Shown in pieces: positions 17,217-27,112 of a DNA stretch of 40,989 nucleotides. The notes below the pieces were generated by a model. It was not told where the DNA came from and ran no database searches. It saw only the letters and a list, made by a program, of their open reading frames with translations. The stretch is taken from contig JALNZV010000018.1 in assembly GCA_023229175.1 (NCBI GenBank), positions 1-40,989 on the forward strand, read 5' to 3'. A program made the position numbers and the translations under genes. The stretch comes from Tissierellaceae bacterium (GTDB lineage: Bacteria > Bacillota > Clostridia > Tissierellales > Tissierellaceae). Within the stretch, counting starts at the first letter, position 1; every line of letters begins with the position of its first letter.

Positions 17217-18350
17217 CTATTCTTCCCAGATTTTCTTTCCCGATACTAAATATATCTTATTGTCCCCTATTTCTCCAATCCTTTTATCTTCCTCAATTAC
17301 TGTATCTTCCAGTATTACTGCGTTGTTAACTACAGCCCCTGATTTAATGGTGCAATTAGATAGGACAACTGAATTGTTGATAATCGCACCAGGTTCAACT
17401 ATAATTTCACTAAATAATATACTGTTATTTAACTCTCCCATGATATGACAACCTTCATTAATCAAAGAATTATTTACTATAGCCCCTCTAGCAATATATT
17501 GTGGAGGAAGGTTTTTGTTTTTCGTATATATTCTCCAAGATTTGTCATATAAGTTGAGGGTGTTTTTATCATCTAGCAAATCCATATTTGATTCCCAGTA
17601 GCTCCGAACTGTGCCCACATCTTTCCAATACCCTTTAAAATTCCAGGCATACATCTTTTTTTCCTCTTCCAACATTTTGGGCAAAACATTTTTTCCAAAA
17701 TCGTGAACAGAGTCCTTATCCTTGTTGTCTTTTCTTAAGTACTTTCTCAATTCCTTCCAATTGAACATGTATATGCCCATTGAAGCCATATTGTTCTTTG
17801 GCTTTGGAGGTTTCTCCTCGAATTCGATGATTTTGTCTTTTTCGTCTACGTTGATTATCCCGAAACGAGATGCCTCCTCCCAAGGAACCTCCATAACTGC
17901 TATGGTCACATCGGCTTTTTTTCCCTTGTGGTAGTTTAAAAGTTGATTGTAATCCATTTTGTAAATATGGTCCCCCGACAATATCAGTACGTACTGAGGC
18001 TCCAATTCGTCTAGGTAATCGATGTTTTCATATACGGCATTGGCAGTACCCGTATACCATCTTCCACCTTCTTCCGATGTAAAGGGCGGCAATATTCTAA
18101 GGCCACCTATGTTCCTGTCATAATCCCAAGCAGAACCTATACCAATATGCGTATTCAGCAAATACGGCTTATATTGGGTAAGTATCCCGATATTTGAAAT
18201 CCCTGAATTAGTGGCATTGCTCAAGGCAAAATCTATAATCCTATACTTTCCCCCAAAAGGTACTGCTGGTTTAGCTATTTTACTTGTTAAAGCTTTTAAT
18301 CTAGATCCCTGTCCTCCAGCCAACAGCATGGCAACTACTTTATTTCCCAT
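17217..18350 (-). CDS. glgC: Glucose-1-phosphate adenylyltransferase, catalytic subunit
   Basis: This protein (~377 residues) makes ADP-glucose from ATP and glucose 1-phosphate, the committed step of glycogen synthesis. The catalytic loop LLAGGQGSRLKALTSK is near residues 9-24, followed by AKPAVPFGGKYRIIDFALSN, a central EEKPPKPK, and a C-terminal beta-helix. I use the ATG at 18350; a TTG one codon earlier is also possible and fits the GGGGG spacing slightly better. It lies 4 nt after the glgB stop and pairs with GlgD downstream. Confidence 0.95.
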   Translation of the reverse strand: MGNKVVAMLLAGGQGSRLKALTSKIAKPAVPFGGKYRIIDFALSNATNSGISNIGILTQYKPYLLNTHIGIGSAWDYDRNIGGLRILPPFTSEEGGRWYTGTANAVYENIDYLDELEPQYVLILSGDHIYKMDYNQLLNYHKGKKADVTIAVMEVPWEEASRFGIINVDEKDKIIEFEEKPPKPKNNMASMGIYMFNWKELRKYLRKDNKDKDSVHDFGKNVLPKMLEEEKKMYAWNFKGYWKDVGTVRSYWESNMDLLDDKNTLNLYDKSWRIYTKNKNLPPQYIARGAIVNNSLINEGCHIMGELNNSILFSEIIVEPGAIINNSVVLSNCTIKSGAVVNNAVILEDTVIEEDKRIGEIGDNKIYLVSGKKIWEE

Positions 18351-18354
18351 CAAT

Positions 18355-20223
18355 TTAATCCCCCCTAAGTTTTAAATACAAACCTCCCAAAGGCGGTATG
18401 TCTACCTCTAAAGTATAATCCCTATTGTGATTTGGAGCATTTTTTGTCCTGTAGGATTTTACTCTCTTTACTTTGCCTCCATATCTTCTGTGATCGCTAT
18501 TTATTATGGTCTTGTAAACCCCCTCCTCTGAAACTCCTATAGGATAAGAATTTCGAGGGACAGGTGTGAAATTAAGCACCACTATTACCTTTTCCCCTGT
18601 ATTACCTATTCTTTCAAAAGCAATTATACTTTCACTATGATTTGTATGCTCTATCCATTGAAACCCATCATAAGAAGTGTCTTGTGAATATAAGCAATCT
18701 TCAGATGTATATAGTTTGTTTAATTCTCTTACGTAATTTTTAATTTTCTCGTGCATCTCATAGTCCAATAAAAACCAGTCGAGCTGCTCCCATTCGTTCC
18801 ATTCAATAAACTGCCCAAATTCCCCGCCCATATACAAAAGTTTTTTCCCTGGATGAGCATACATATATAAAAATAGTAGCCTTAAATTTGCAAATTTCTC
18901 TTCATATGTCCCAGGCATCTTGCTAAGTAAAGATTTTTTACCGTGGACCACTTCGTCATGGCTCAAGGGCAATATGAAATTTTCTGAAAAGCTGTATGTT
19001 ATGGAAAATGTCAAGGCATTTTGATTTCCCTTTCTAAAATAGGGATCTGTCTCCATATATTCTAATATGTCGTTCATCCAGCCCATATTCCACTTGTAAT
19101 TAAATCCTAACCCTCCTTTGTCAATTGGATGTGTGACTAAGGGCCAGGATGTGGATTCTTCTGCAATCATCATTGTATTGGGATAATTTTCAAAGACGAC
19201 CTTATTTAATGTTTTTATAAATTCAATGGCATCTAGGTTTTCTCTGCCTCCATATTTGTTTTTTAAATCTTTGCCAGCAAAGTCTAAGTACAGCATATAT
19301 GCCACAGCATCTATTCTTAAACCGTCTATGTGATAATAGTCATGCCAATATATAGCATTGGAGATTAAAAAACTAAGTACTTCAGGCTTTGAAAAATCAA
19401 AATTCAATGTTCCCCATTGTTCATTCTCTGCAAAATCCCTATTTTCCCATTCAAAGCACGCTCCTCCATCAAATTCAGCCAAGCCAAAATCGTCTTTGCA
19501 AAAATGAACCGGTACCCAGTCTAGTATTACACCTATACCCATATTGTGACATTTATTTACAAAATACATGAAATCCTTTGGTGTACCATAGCGACTAGTA
19601 GGTGCAAAGTAGCCTGTCACTTGGTATCCCCAAGATCCATCATAAGGATGCTCCATAATAGGCATAAGCTCTATATGGGTATATCCCATGGTCTTTACAT
19701 ATCTCACCAAAACATCTGCCAATTCCTTATAAGAATAAGGTGAACCGTCTTCCTTTTTTCTCCAGGACATGAGATTTACTTCGTATATGGATACCGCTTT
19801 ATTATAGTTTTCTTTTCTACTTTCTATCCATTCTTTATCTGTCCACTGAAATCCCCCAATATCATAATACTTCGATGCAGTATGAGGACGTGTCTCAGCG
19901 TGAAATCCATAAGGATCAGATTTAATTCGCTCCTGCCCATCTACTCCTACGATTCTATATTTATAGGAGTCAAATTCCTTCACTTCTGAAACTACGACAT
20001 TCCACAGACCACTGTTTTCTATTTTTCTAAGTGGTAGGCTTGTCCTATGCCAATTGTTGAAATCCCCCATTAAATATACCTCTTTGGCATTAGGTGCCCA
20101 TAGAACAAATCTGACACCAGTCTGAACTCTATGGGCACCTAAAAATTCATAAGATCTATAATATGTTCCCTCGTGGAAAAGATAAGAATCCAGTTTTCCA
20201 TCTTTTACATAAGTATATTTCAC
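18355..20223 (-). CDS. glgB: 1,4-alpha-glucan branching enzyme (GH13)
   Basis: This ~622-residue enzyme cuts an alpha-1,4 chain and rejoins it by an alpha-1,6 bond. An N-terminal CBM48 domain (~30-115, LWAPNAKEVYLMGDFNNWH) precedes the barrel. Catalytic residues are D306 in DGLRIDAVAY, E356 in IAEEST, and H423-D424 in LSHDEVVHGKKS (counting from the TTG). The start is either TTG 20226 or GTG 20223; I prefer the GTG because it lies 7 nt from AAGGAGG. It is the first gene of glgBCDA-glgP-pulA, and only 28 nt separate it from the metal transporter gene upstream, so the two may share a transcript. Confidence 0.94.
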   Translation of the reverse strand: MKYTYVKDGKLDSYLFHEGTYYRSYEFLGAHRVQTGVRFVLWAPNAKEVYLMGDFNNWHRTSLPLRKIENSGLWNVVVSEVKEFDSYKYRIVGVDGQERIKSDPYGFHAETRPHTASKYYDIGGFQWTDKEWIESRKENYNKAVSIYEVNLMSWRKKEDGSPYSYKELADVLVRYVKTMGYTHIELMPIMEHPYDGSWGYQVTGYFAPTSRYGTPKDFMYFVNKCHNMGIGVILDWVPVHFCKDDFGLAEFDGGACFEWENRDFAENEQWGTLNFDFSKPEVLSFLISNAIYWHDYYHIDGLRIDAVAYMLYLDFAGKDLKNKYGGRENLDAIEFIKTLNKVVFENYPNTMMIAEESTSWPLVTHPIDKGGLGFNYKWNMGWMNDILEYMETDPYFRKGNQNALTFSITYSFSENFILPLSHDEVVHGKKSLLSKMPGTYEEKFANLRLLFLYMYAHPGKKLLYMGGEFGQFIEWNEWEQLDWFLLDYEMHEKIKNYVRELNKLYTSEDCLYSQDTSYDGFQWIEHTNHSESIIAFERIGNTGEKVIVVLNFTPVPRNSYPIGVSEEGVYKTIINSDHRRYGGKVKRVKSYRTKNAPNHNRDYTLEVDIPPLGGLYLKLRGD

Positions 20224-20251
20224 CAAATTCCCTCCTTATTTGTTGCCTCAA

Positions 20252-21493
20252 TCATCTAAAAAAATTCATCTCTATAATATAAGCCAGTATCCCCACTATA
20301 AGGGCTGGAATTGTATTAAATACAGTAGCCCACACGGCAGATTTTTTATCTATTGCTATGAGGGGAAATAGTGCATCTCCATCTTGTGATATGGCGTTGG
20401 CCAATAGTGCCGCAAAGGGCAGCATTCCCCTAGTATATAGAGTAACAAATATTATTTGGGGACCGCACCCAGGTATGATGCCAACTGCAACTCCCAGCAA
20501 TACAGAAATTATCCCCGTTTGTGTCAGGAAGGACGTAATGGCCATCTCCCCTGCTAAATAATTTCCTGAACCTAAAAATAATACAAATATTTCATATGCT
20601 AAATATGCTAAAAAAACCCATGTCCCGACAAAAGCTGTATCTTGAGCATTGTGAACTACTGTTTCCTTTAGATTTAAAGTCTTTAATTCAGATTCTTCGT
20701 GGGTAGTATTTTGAATTATTTTCTTACCCATAATCATCATTAAAAGAGAAAAGGCACTTCCTAAAACTCCTATGACTGTTCCCAAATGGGGTACAAAGAG
20801 ATTGTTTAAATCAATTTGAAATAAATCCATTACACCTAAAACCAATCCTACACCTATGACTATCCAGTATACAAAATAGGCGCTATGGGTAAATTCATAT
20901 CCCAATGTGTCCATATCTTGATGCCCTTTGATGTTGTGGTGGAGTATAAGGTCTATATAGTCTCCCTCTTCGTGGCCAATGTGAACTATATCGTGAATAT
21001 GCCTGCCCGACTCCCTTTCTTGTATTTCATGGCTGTCTTCTCTTTTCTTTTTCATGCTTTCCCTTTTTTTGGTTATACCTTCAAGTAAATGACCTCCAAA
21101 TTCGTAATAATCCACTATATAGCCAGTTACCACAGCTACTGCAAAGGACAAAATACTTACAATAATGTATTGTACTGGCATTACCGACATAAGTACAAAT
21201 GCAGAATCACCCATGGTGGCGATTAAAGTTGCTACTACGGTGCCAAAACTTACGCTGCCCTTTGGGAAAAGAGGCATTACAAAAATTGCTCCTCCACAAC
21301 CAGGTGTAAGCCCTAAAAACGAGCCAATTATCGGTTGAGCTTTTTTTGACTTTTCTATTTTCTCAACTAGTTTTCCCGACAACTTATAATCCACATATCC
21401 AAAAATTATTAACACTGCCCCGACAAAAGCCGTTACCTGAATAAATGCGTTTTCTGCACTGTACAAAATCAATCTAAAAATTTCTCCTCCCAA
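20252..21493 (-). CDS. Putative manganese/heavy-metal exporter (10-TM, ArsP_2/DUF2899-like)
   Basis: This 413-residue membrane protein contains two related halves, each with a re-entrant-looking motif: LTPGCGGAIFVMPLFPKG in the first and IIPGCGPQIIFVTLYTRG in the second. Between them is a soluble loop rich in His and acidic residues (HIHDIVHIGHEE and HHNIKGHQ), a probable metal-sensing or binding segment. This pattern fits the putative 10-TM heavy-metal exporter family often annotated as manganese transporter. I start it at TTG 21493, 6 nt after GGAGG; reading further upstream gives an unlikely polar leader. I looked for a yybP-ykoY Mn riboswitch in the 112 nt before it and found none. It is just upstream of glgB on the same strand. 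Confidence 0.8.
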   Translation of the reverse strand: MGGEIFRLILYSAENAFIQVTAFVGAVLIIFGYVDYKLSGKLVEKIEKSKKAQPIIGSFLGLTPGCGGAIFVMPLFPKGSVSFGTVVATLIATMGDSAFVLMSVMPVQYIIVSILSFAVAVVTGYIVDYYEFGGHLLEGITKKRESMKKKREDSHEIQERESGRHIHDIVHIGHEEGDYIDLILHHNIKGHQDMDTLGYEFTHSAYFVYWIVIGVGLVLGVMDLFQIDLNNLFVPHLGTVIGVLGSAFSLLMMIMGKKIIQNTTHEESELKTLNLKETVVHNAQDTAFVGTWVFLAYLAYEIFVLFLGSGNYLAGEMAITSFLTQTGIISVLLGVAVGIIPGCGPQIIFVTLYTRGMLPFAALLANAISQDGDALFPLIAIDKKSAVWATVFNTIPALIVGILAYIIEMNFFR

Positions 21494-21605
21494 ATTATCC
21501 CTCCTTAAATATAAAATCCATATATTACTTGTATTCCCCACATTAGAAACGGGAAACATTTTTCCATATTATATTATAAGTATTTTCTGTTTTTGTTACT
21601 TGTCC

Positions 21606-22506
21606 TTAGAATAAAAACAATACTCCGACACCAATTACAGTAACCAATGCACCCAATAATTCTTTGACTTTTGGCCTATCGTTAAATACTAAAATCGATA
21701 TGGGAATAATGGTGACAGGTACTATGGCAGTTATGGTGGAGGATATTCCTGCCGATGTATACTGCAGGGATAAAAGGGATAACCCCACACCAATAAAAGG
21801 TCCAAATATGGAACCTATGCTTATTTCCGTCAATGCTCTCATATTTTTAAAGGCTTCCTTTACATTACCCCATTGTTTTCTATAAAATATTAAGGCGGCG
21901 AAACTAATAAGCCCTGTTACCATCCTTACCTGAGTAGCTGCAAAGGGATTATAATCGCCCATGCCATATTTACTGAACATCAACCCTACTGCTTGTCCCA
22001 ATGCACCCAAAAATGCATAGGTCAAACCTTTTACGGAGTATTTGACTTGAATCTTTTTTTCCTCAGGATTTTTCCCCAATATAACTAAAGCAATACCTGT
22101 AAGAGTAATAGCCATTCCAATAAGGCTTATTAGCCCTAAGGTCTCTCCAAATATTACATATCCCATTAAAGCAGTAATAGGGGGAGATGTGGCCATTATC
22201 AACATGGAAATTCTAGAGCCAACTTCCAAATAAGACTGAATTAAGAATAAATCTCCTATGAAAAAACCAATTAAACCTGAGATGCTTAAAAATATCCAAT
22301 GTCTAGAGGTAGCATCTACTGGAAGTAAAAGTCCCCTAGAGAAAAAGGTAAATATACTGATAAAAATGAAACCTGTAATTAATCTAATAAAATTTACAGT
22401 CAAAGATCCTACTTTCTTTCCCGATAACTCGAAAAAAAACAGCTGACATTGACCAGCAAAACGCAGTACCAAGAGCAGCTAGTTCTCCTAAATTTGATTT
22501 AATCAT
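21606..22506 (-). pseudogene. EamA/DMT family transporter, frameshifted in a T8 run
   Basis: The gene should begin at ATG 22506 (GAAGGGA upstream; MIKSNLGELAALGTAFCWSM), the usual start of an EamA-type exporter. It runs to a run of eight T on the minus strand (22439-22432). There the frame shifts: seven T would read SAVFFELSGKKVGSLT and continue unbroken to the stop at 21606, giving 299 residues and 10 helices, normal for the family. With eight T the first frame leaves the family after ~26 residues. The remainder is otherwise intact, with the second EamA repeat complete. Possible explanations are a real loss-of-function mutation, phase variation, slippage rescue, or a homopolymer base-call error. 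Substrates in this family are varied metabolites. Confidence 0.85.
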
Positions 22507-22598
22507 GATGTCCCTTCTTCCTTTGTATTATAATATATATAATATAGTATTTTATTTGCTTATTCAATACCTTTATAGAACTACTGTTTCTAATAAAA

Positions 22599-22636
22599 AC
22601 CACCTCAAAGGTTTATTCACATACCTTTGAGGTGGT
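22599..22636 (-). terminator. Strong intrinsic terminator after pyruvate carboxylase
   Basis: A perfect 14-bp stem (ACCACCTCAAAGGT at 22599-22612, complement 22623-22636) with a 10-nt loop is followed on the minus strand by TTTTTATTAG. It closes the citrate synthase-to-pyc operon and isolates it from the DMT gene. Confidence 0.88.
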
Positions 22637-22645
22637 ATAAGGAAA

Positions 22646-25600
22646 TTATTCAAGTCTAATTAATAATTCTCCTGCTTCTACGTTTTGTCCTTCTTTTACT
22701 GCAATAGATTGCACGGTGCCTCCTACAGCAGCTGTTATCTGAGTCTCCATTTTCATGGCCTCTATAACTGCTACCAGTTGTTTTTCTTTGACCGTTTCTC
22801 CTTCTTTAACCATTATCTTCGAAATAAGTCCAGGTATGCTGGCCCCTATTTCTAGTTTGTTTTCTGGATTGGCAATCTGCTTGATTGTTTCTTCTTTTAC
22901 TACTTTACTGGCTCTGTCGAATATCTTTATAGCTCTTCTACTGTCATTTACCTCGAAGTATAAGGTCCTGTATCCCTCGTCATCTAACCTTCCTATCTCT
23001 AGAAGCTTAATAACTAGTCTTTTGCCATCTGCAATTTCAACTTCTCCGATTTCACCTTCCCTTAGGCCGTGGAAAAATATGTGACTTTCCATTCTGCTGA
23101 AATCCCCATTATCCTTTAAATAATTTAAGTAATCTTCAAATACTTTGGGATATAATGCATAGGATAAAATATCTTTTCTCTCTCCATCTAGGTTGAACTT
23201 CTCCTTAAGATGTTTTTTGATTTTTCCAAAATCCTCTTGTTCCAATAACTCTCCTGGCCTTATGGTAATAGGTTCCTCACCCTTTAAAACCAATTTTTGC
23301 AGTTTTTCTGGAAATCCTCCCATGGGTTGACCCATCATTCCTTGAAAATACGATACGACAGAGTCTGGAAATGCCATGTCCTTAGCTTTATCGTATATAT
23401 TGTCAGGAGTTAAATCATTTTGCACCATAAATATAGCCATATCTCCCACCACCTTTGAAGTAGGGGTTACTTTTACTATATCTCCTAGCATTTCATTGAC
23501 TGTTTTGTACATTTCCTTTACGTGATCAAATCTATGTCCTAATCCAAAGCTCTCCACTTGAGGTTTTAAATTAGAGTATTGACCCCCTGGAATTTCGTAT
23601 TTATATATCTCTGCAGTACCAGATTTCAAACCAGATTCGAATTGACTGTATATAGGTCTTATGGTTCCCCAATAGTCTGATATAATCTGAAGGTCATCTA
23701 CATTTAATCCCGTACTCATGTTTGTGTGCTCTAGAGCTGCCACAACTGAGTTTAAGGCAGGTTGACTTGTCAGGCCTGCCATACTATTAAACGCTGTATC
23801 CACTATGTCAACCCCAGCGTGGGCTGCCATCAGAACTGTAGCTATGCCATTGCCGCTGGTGTCGTGGGTGTGCAGGTGTATGGGTATCTTTATTTCAGAT
23901 TTTAAAGCCTTTACCAATTCATATGCCGCCTGTGGTTTTAAAAGGGATGACATATCCTTAATTCCTAGAATATGGACTCCTGTCTTTTCTATTTCCTTTG
24001 CGGATTTAATATAATAATCCAAAGTATATTTTGTTTTGGATTTATCTAATATATCTCCTGTATAGCAGATACATGCTTCCGCCACCTTACCTACTTTTAA
24101 TACCTCGTCTATGGCTACTTCCATTCCCTTTAGCCAGTTTAAGGAATCAAAAATTCTAAATACGTCGATGCCTTTTTCAGCTGCTTCCCTTACGAATTCC
24201 CTAATTACATTGTCGGGGTAATTTCTATAGCCAACTGCATTGGAACCCCTTATTAACATTTGAAGTAGTATATTTGGTATTTTCCTTCTTAGAAGTTCCA
24301 ACCTTTCCCAAGGAGACTCATTGAGAAATCTGTATGCCACATCAAAGGTCGCTCCTCCCCACATTTCCAATGAAAATAAATCCTTGCCCAGTACTGAAAC
24401 TGCCTTTGCTATTCTAAACATATCTGAGGTTCTGACCCTAGTAGCCATCAATGACTGGTGTGCATCCCTCATGGTAGTGTCTGTAATTAAAAGGGATTTA
24501 TTGTCTTTTATCCACTCCACCAGACCCTCTGGTCCCTTTTCATCTAATATTTGTTTTGTACCGTATTGATTTTTTGGCCTCTCGATTCTAGGCACTTTCG
24601 GTATATCAAAATCCGGTTTATTCCCCTTTGTTTCGTTTACTACTTTTTCTCCAATATAATTTAAGATTTTCAGCTCTATATCTTCTTTTGCCCTTATTTC
24701 GAAAAGCTCAGGATTGTAAGTAATAAATCCCGTATTGCATTTGCCACTTAAAAATTCAGGGTGATTTAGGACATTTATCAAAAATGGTACATTTGTCTTT
24801 ACTCCCCTAATCTTCAACTCTCTCAGAGCTCTTTTTACTTTTCTTGCGGCGTCCTCAAAGGTTCTGGAATGGGATGTTACCTTAACCAATAGACTATCGT
24901 AATATGGGCTGATGTTTGCACCTGTAAATCCACTGCCTCCATCTAATCTAATTCCATAGCCTGAACCAGTTCTATAGATATCTATATTGCCAGTATCTGG
25001 AGCAAAACTATTTAAAGGATCTTCCGTAGTTACTCTACACTGAATGGAATAGCCCCTAGGTTGTATATCTTCTTGCGATTTAATTCCGATTTCATCTGAG
25101 TCAAGAGAATATCCTTGAGCCACCAGTATTTGTGACTGAACCAAATCAATACCTGTTACCATTTCTGTAACTGTGTGCTCCACCTGTATTCGAGGATTTA
25201 CTTCAATAAAATAGTGCTTACCATAATCGTCCAATAAAAACTCTACTGTACCTGCATTTCTATAATCTACAGCCTTAGCAATCTTTACAGCATCATCGCA
25301 AATGTTTTTTCTTTGATCCTCTGTAATAGAAAAAGCGGGAGTGTACTCTATAACTTTTTGATGTCTTCTCTGTATGGAACAATCCCTTTCATATAAATGA
25401 ACTATATTTCCGTATTTATCTCCCAAAACTTGAACTTCTATATGCTTAGGTTTTATAAGATATTTTTCTATGAAAATATCGTCGATGCCAAATGCCTTTT
25501 TCGCTTCATTTTTAGCACTATGATACTCTGTAATCAAATCCTTTTCATCTTTTACAACCCTCATTCCTCTACCACCGCCGCCTGCTGCTGCCTTTAATAT

Positions 25601-26077
25601 GACGGGATACCCTGCAAATTTTGCAAATTTCAAGGCTTCTTCTTCCGTAGTAACTGCCTTTTCTATACCAGGTATAGTAGGCACTCCTACCTTGCTAGCC
25701 ACCTTTTTCGACTGAATTTTGTCTCCAAGGCTAACCATCATATCCGATGTAGGGCCTATAAATTCGATGCCCACTTCTTCACATTTCCTTGCAAACTCAG
25801 GATTTTCCGATAGAAAACCGTAACCTGGATGGATAGCATCAACGCCTTTTTTCAATGATAGCCTAATTATCTCATCAATATTCAGATATGCTTCTACAGG
25901 GCCTTTGTTTTTTCCTATTAAATAAGACTCATCAGCCTTTGTCCTAAAAAGTGAATTTTTGTCCTCTTCCGAATATACGGCTACTGTCCTAATCCCCAGC
26001 TCATTGCATGCCCTGAATATTCGTATTGCAATTTCTCCCCTGTTTGCCACTAAGATTTTGTTTATTTTTTTCTGCAT
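22646..26077 (-). CDS. pyc: Pyruvate carboxylase
   Basis: This 1143-residue single-chain enzyme makes oxaloacetate from pyruvate, bicarbonate and ATP. The domains are in the usual order: biotin carboxylase (~1-450, with KILVANRGEIAIRIFRACN and the ATP-grasp GGGGRGMRVV), carboxyltransferase (~530-1000, LLITDTTMRDAHQSLMATR), and a C-terminal biotinyl domain with the biotinylated lysine (K1109) in EAMKMETQ. Length and motifs are complete. The ATG at 26077 follows GGAGGTG. It is the last gene of a run with Re-citrate synthase, aconitase and isocitrate dehydrogenase, so its oxaloacetate plainly feeds citrate synthesis. The terminator follows at 22599-22636. Confidence 0.96.
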   Translation of the reverse strand: MQKKINKILVANRGEIAIRIFRACNELGIRTVAVYSEEDKNSLFRTKADESYLIGKNKGPVEAYLNIDEIIRLSLKKGVDAIHPGYGFLSENPEFARKCEEVGIEFIGPTSDMMVSLGDKIQSKKVASKVGVPTIPGIEKAVTTEEEALKFAKFAGYPVILKAAAGGGGRGMRVVKDEKDLITEYHSAKNEAKKAFGIDDIFIEKYLIKPKHIEVQVLGDKYGNIVHLYERDCSIQRRHQKVIEYTPAFSITEDQRKNICDDAVKIAKAVDYRNAGTVEFLLDDYGKHYFIEVNPRIQVEHTVTEMVTGIDLVQSQILVAQGYSLDSDEIGIKSQEDIQPRGYSIQCRVTTEDPLNSFAPDTGNIDIYRTGSGYGIRLDGGSGFTGANISPYYDSLLVKVTSHSRTFEDAARKVKRALRELKIRGVKTNVPFLINVLNHPEFLSGKCNTGFITYNPELFEIRAKEDIELKILNYIGEKVVNETKGNKPDFDIPKVPRIERPKNQYGTKQILDEKGPEGLVEWIKDNKSLLITDTTMRDAHQSLMATRVRTSDMFRIAKAVSVLGKDLFSLEMWGGATFDVAYRFLNESPWERLELLRRKIPNILLQMLIRGSNAVGYRNYPDNVIREFVREAAEKGIDVFRIFDSLNWLKGMEVAIDEVLKVGKVAEACICYTGDILDKSKTKYTLDYYIKSAKEIEKTGVHILGIKDMSSLLKPQAAYELVKALKSEIKIPIHLHTHDTSGNGIATVLMAAHAGVDIVDTAFNSMAGLTSQPALNSVVAALEHTNMSTGLNVDDLQIISDYWGTIRPIYSQFESGLKSGTAEIYKYEIPGGQYSNLKPQVESFGLGHRFDHVKEMYKTVNEMLGDIVKVTPTSKVVGDMAIFMVQNDLTPDNIYDKAKDMAFPDSVVSYFQGMMGQPMGGFPEKLQKLVLKGEEPITIRPGELLEQEDFGKIKKHLKEKFNLDGERKDILSYALYPKVFEDYLNYLKDNGDFSRMESHIFFHGLREGEIGEVEIADGKRLVIKLLEIGRLDDEGYRTLYFEVNDSRRAIKIFDRASKVVKEETIKQIANPENKLEIGASIPGLISKIMVKEGETVKEKQLVAVIEAMKMETQITAAVGGTVQSIAVKEGQNVEAGELLIRLE

Positions 26078-26113
26078 CGCTTACACCTCCAATTATTGAT
26101 ACAATTACTTTGA

Positions 26114-27112
26114 CTAGAACGCCATTTCTTTCAGTATTTCATCTGTAAATTCATCGGTACTGAGGCTACCTCCTAAATCCATGGTTCCATGGCTTTTTAG
26201 AGTTTTTGTCAAGGCCTTTTCTATTTTTTCTGCACCTTCGACTTCATCGATGTACCTTAGCAACATTATACCAGATAAAATTGCAGATGTGGGGTTTGCT
26301 ATATTTTTATTTGCAATATCTGGTGCTGTACCGTGTACTGCTTCAAATATGGCAATCTCTTTTCCTATATTTCCGCCAGGAGCCAGCCCCAATCCTCCAA
26401 TTAATCCTGCTGCCATATCAGATAGTATATCTCCATATAGGTTTGGAGCCACAATTACATCGTAATTCCTCGGAGATTGAACTAATTTCATGGACATGGC
26501 ATCTATAATTACGTCTTCAAATTCTATGTCTTCGTACTCTTTGGCTACTTTTCTGCCCGACTCTAAAAATAACCCATCGGATAACTTCATGATATTTGCC
26601 TTGTGAGTTAAAGTAACCTTCTTTCTATTTTCTTTTCTGGCTAAATCAAAGGCGTATCTGATTATCCTTTCACTAGCCTCTCTCGTTATAATCTTTATAC
26701 TCTCAGCTGCATCTTTTCCCACCATATGCTCTATGCCTAAGTACAAATCCTCTGTATTTTCCCTTACTATGACCAAATCTATGTCGTCGTATAAACAATT
26801 CTTCACAGGGTAAGATTTTATGGGCCTGACATTTGCATATAAATCTAGGGTCTGCCTCAGTTGTACATTTATGGATCTAAAACCCCCGCCCACTGGCGTG
26901 GTAACAGGTCCTTTTAACGCTACCTTATTCGTTTTAATACTATTTATTGCGTAATCGGGCAAAAGCATCCCTTGGTCCTCTAAGGCCTTCTCTCCTACTA
27001 TTACCTTATCCCAATTTATAGATATGCCTGTTGCCTCAATTACTTTGACGGCAGAGGCAATGACCTCAGGTCCAATGCCGTCGCCGTATATTAATGTAAT
27101 ATTATGCGTCAT
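26114..27112 (-). CDS. Isocitrate dehydrogenase, NAD+-type (IPMDH-like short form)
   Basis: This 332-residue enzyme belongs to the isocitrate/isopropylmalate dehydrogenase family: N-terminal LIYGDGIGPEV, substrate-binding RENTEDLY, and VAPNLYGDILSDMAAGLIGG. The coenzyme loop HGTAPDIAN has Asp265-Ile266 where NADP-specific E. coli IDH has Lys-Tyr, so NAD+ is the likely cofactor. The genomic position between aconitase and pyc, after a citrate synthase, favours isocitrate over isopropylmalate or homoisocitrate as substrate. It makes 2-oxoglutarate, CO2 and NADH. It overlaps aconitase by 11 nt (stop at 27102) and starts at ATG 27112 behind AAAGGAG. Specificity is inferred and not proved. Confidence 0.88.
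   Translation of the reverse strand: MTHNITLIYGDGIGPEVIASAVKVIEATGISINWDKVIVGEKALEDQGMLLPDYAINSIKTNKVALKGPVTTPVGGGFRSINVQLRQTLDLYANVRPIKSYPVKNCLYDDIDLVIVRENTEDLYLGIEHMVGKDAAESIKIITREASERIIRYAFDLARKENRKKVTLTHKANIMKLSDGLFLESGRKVAKEYEDIEFEDVIIDAMSMKLVQSPRNYDVIVAPNLYGDILSDMAAGLIGGLGLAPGGNIGKEIAIFEAVHGTAPDIANKNIANPTSAILSGIMLLRYIDEVEGAEKIEKALTKTLKSHGTMDLGGSLSTDEFTDEILKEMAF

Noticed and set aside
20252..21605. yybP-ykoY manganese riboswitch before the metal exporter
   Set aside because: The 112 nt upstream gap is too short and shows no paired conserved core.
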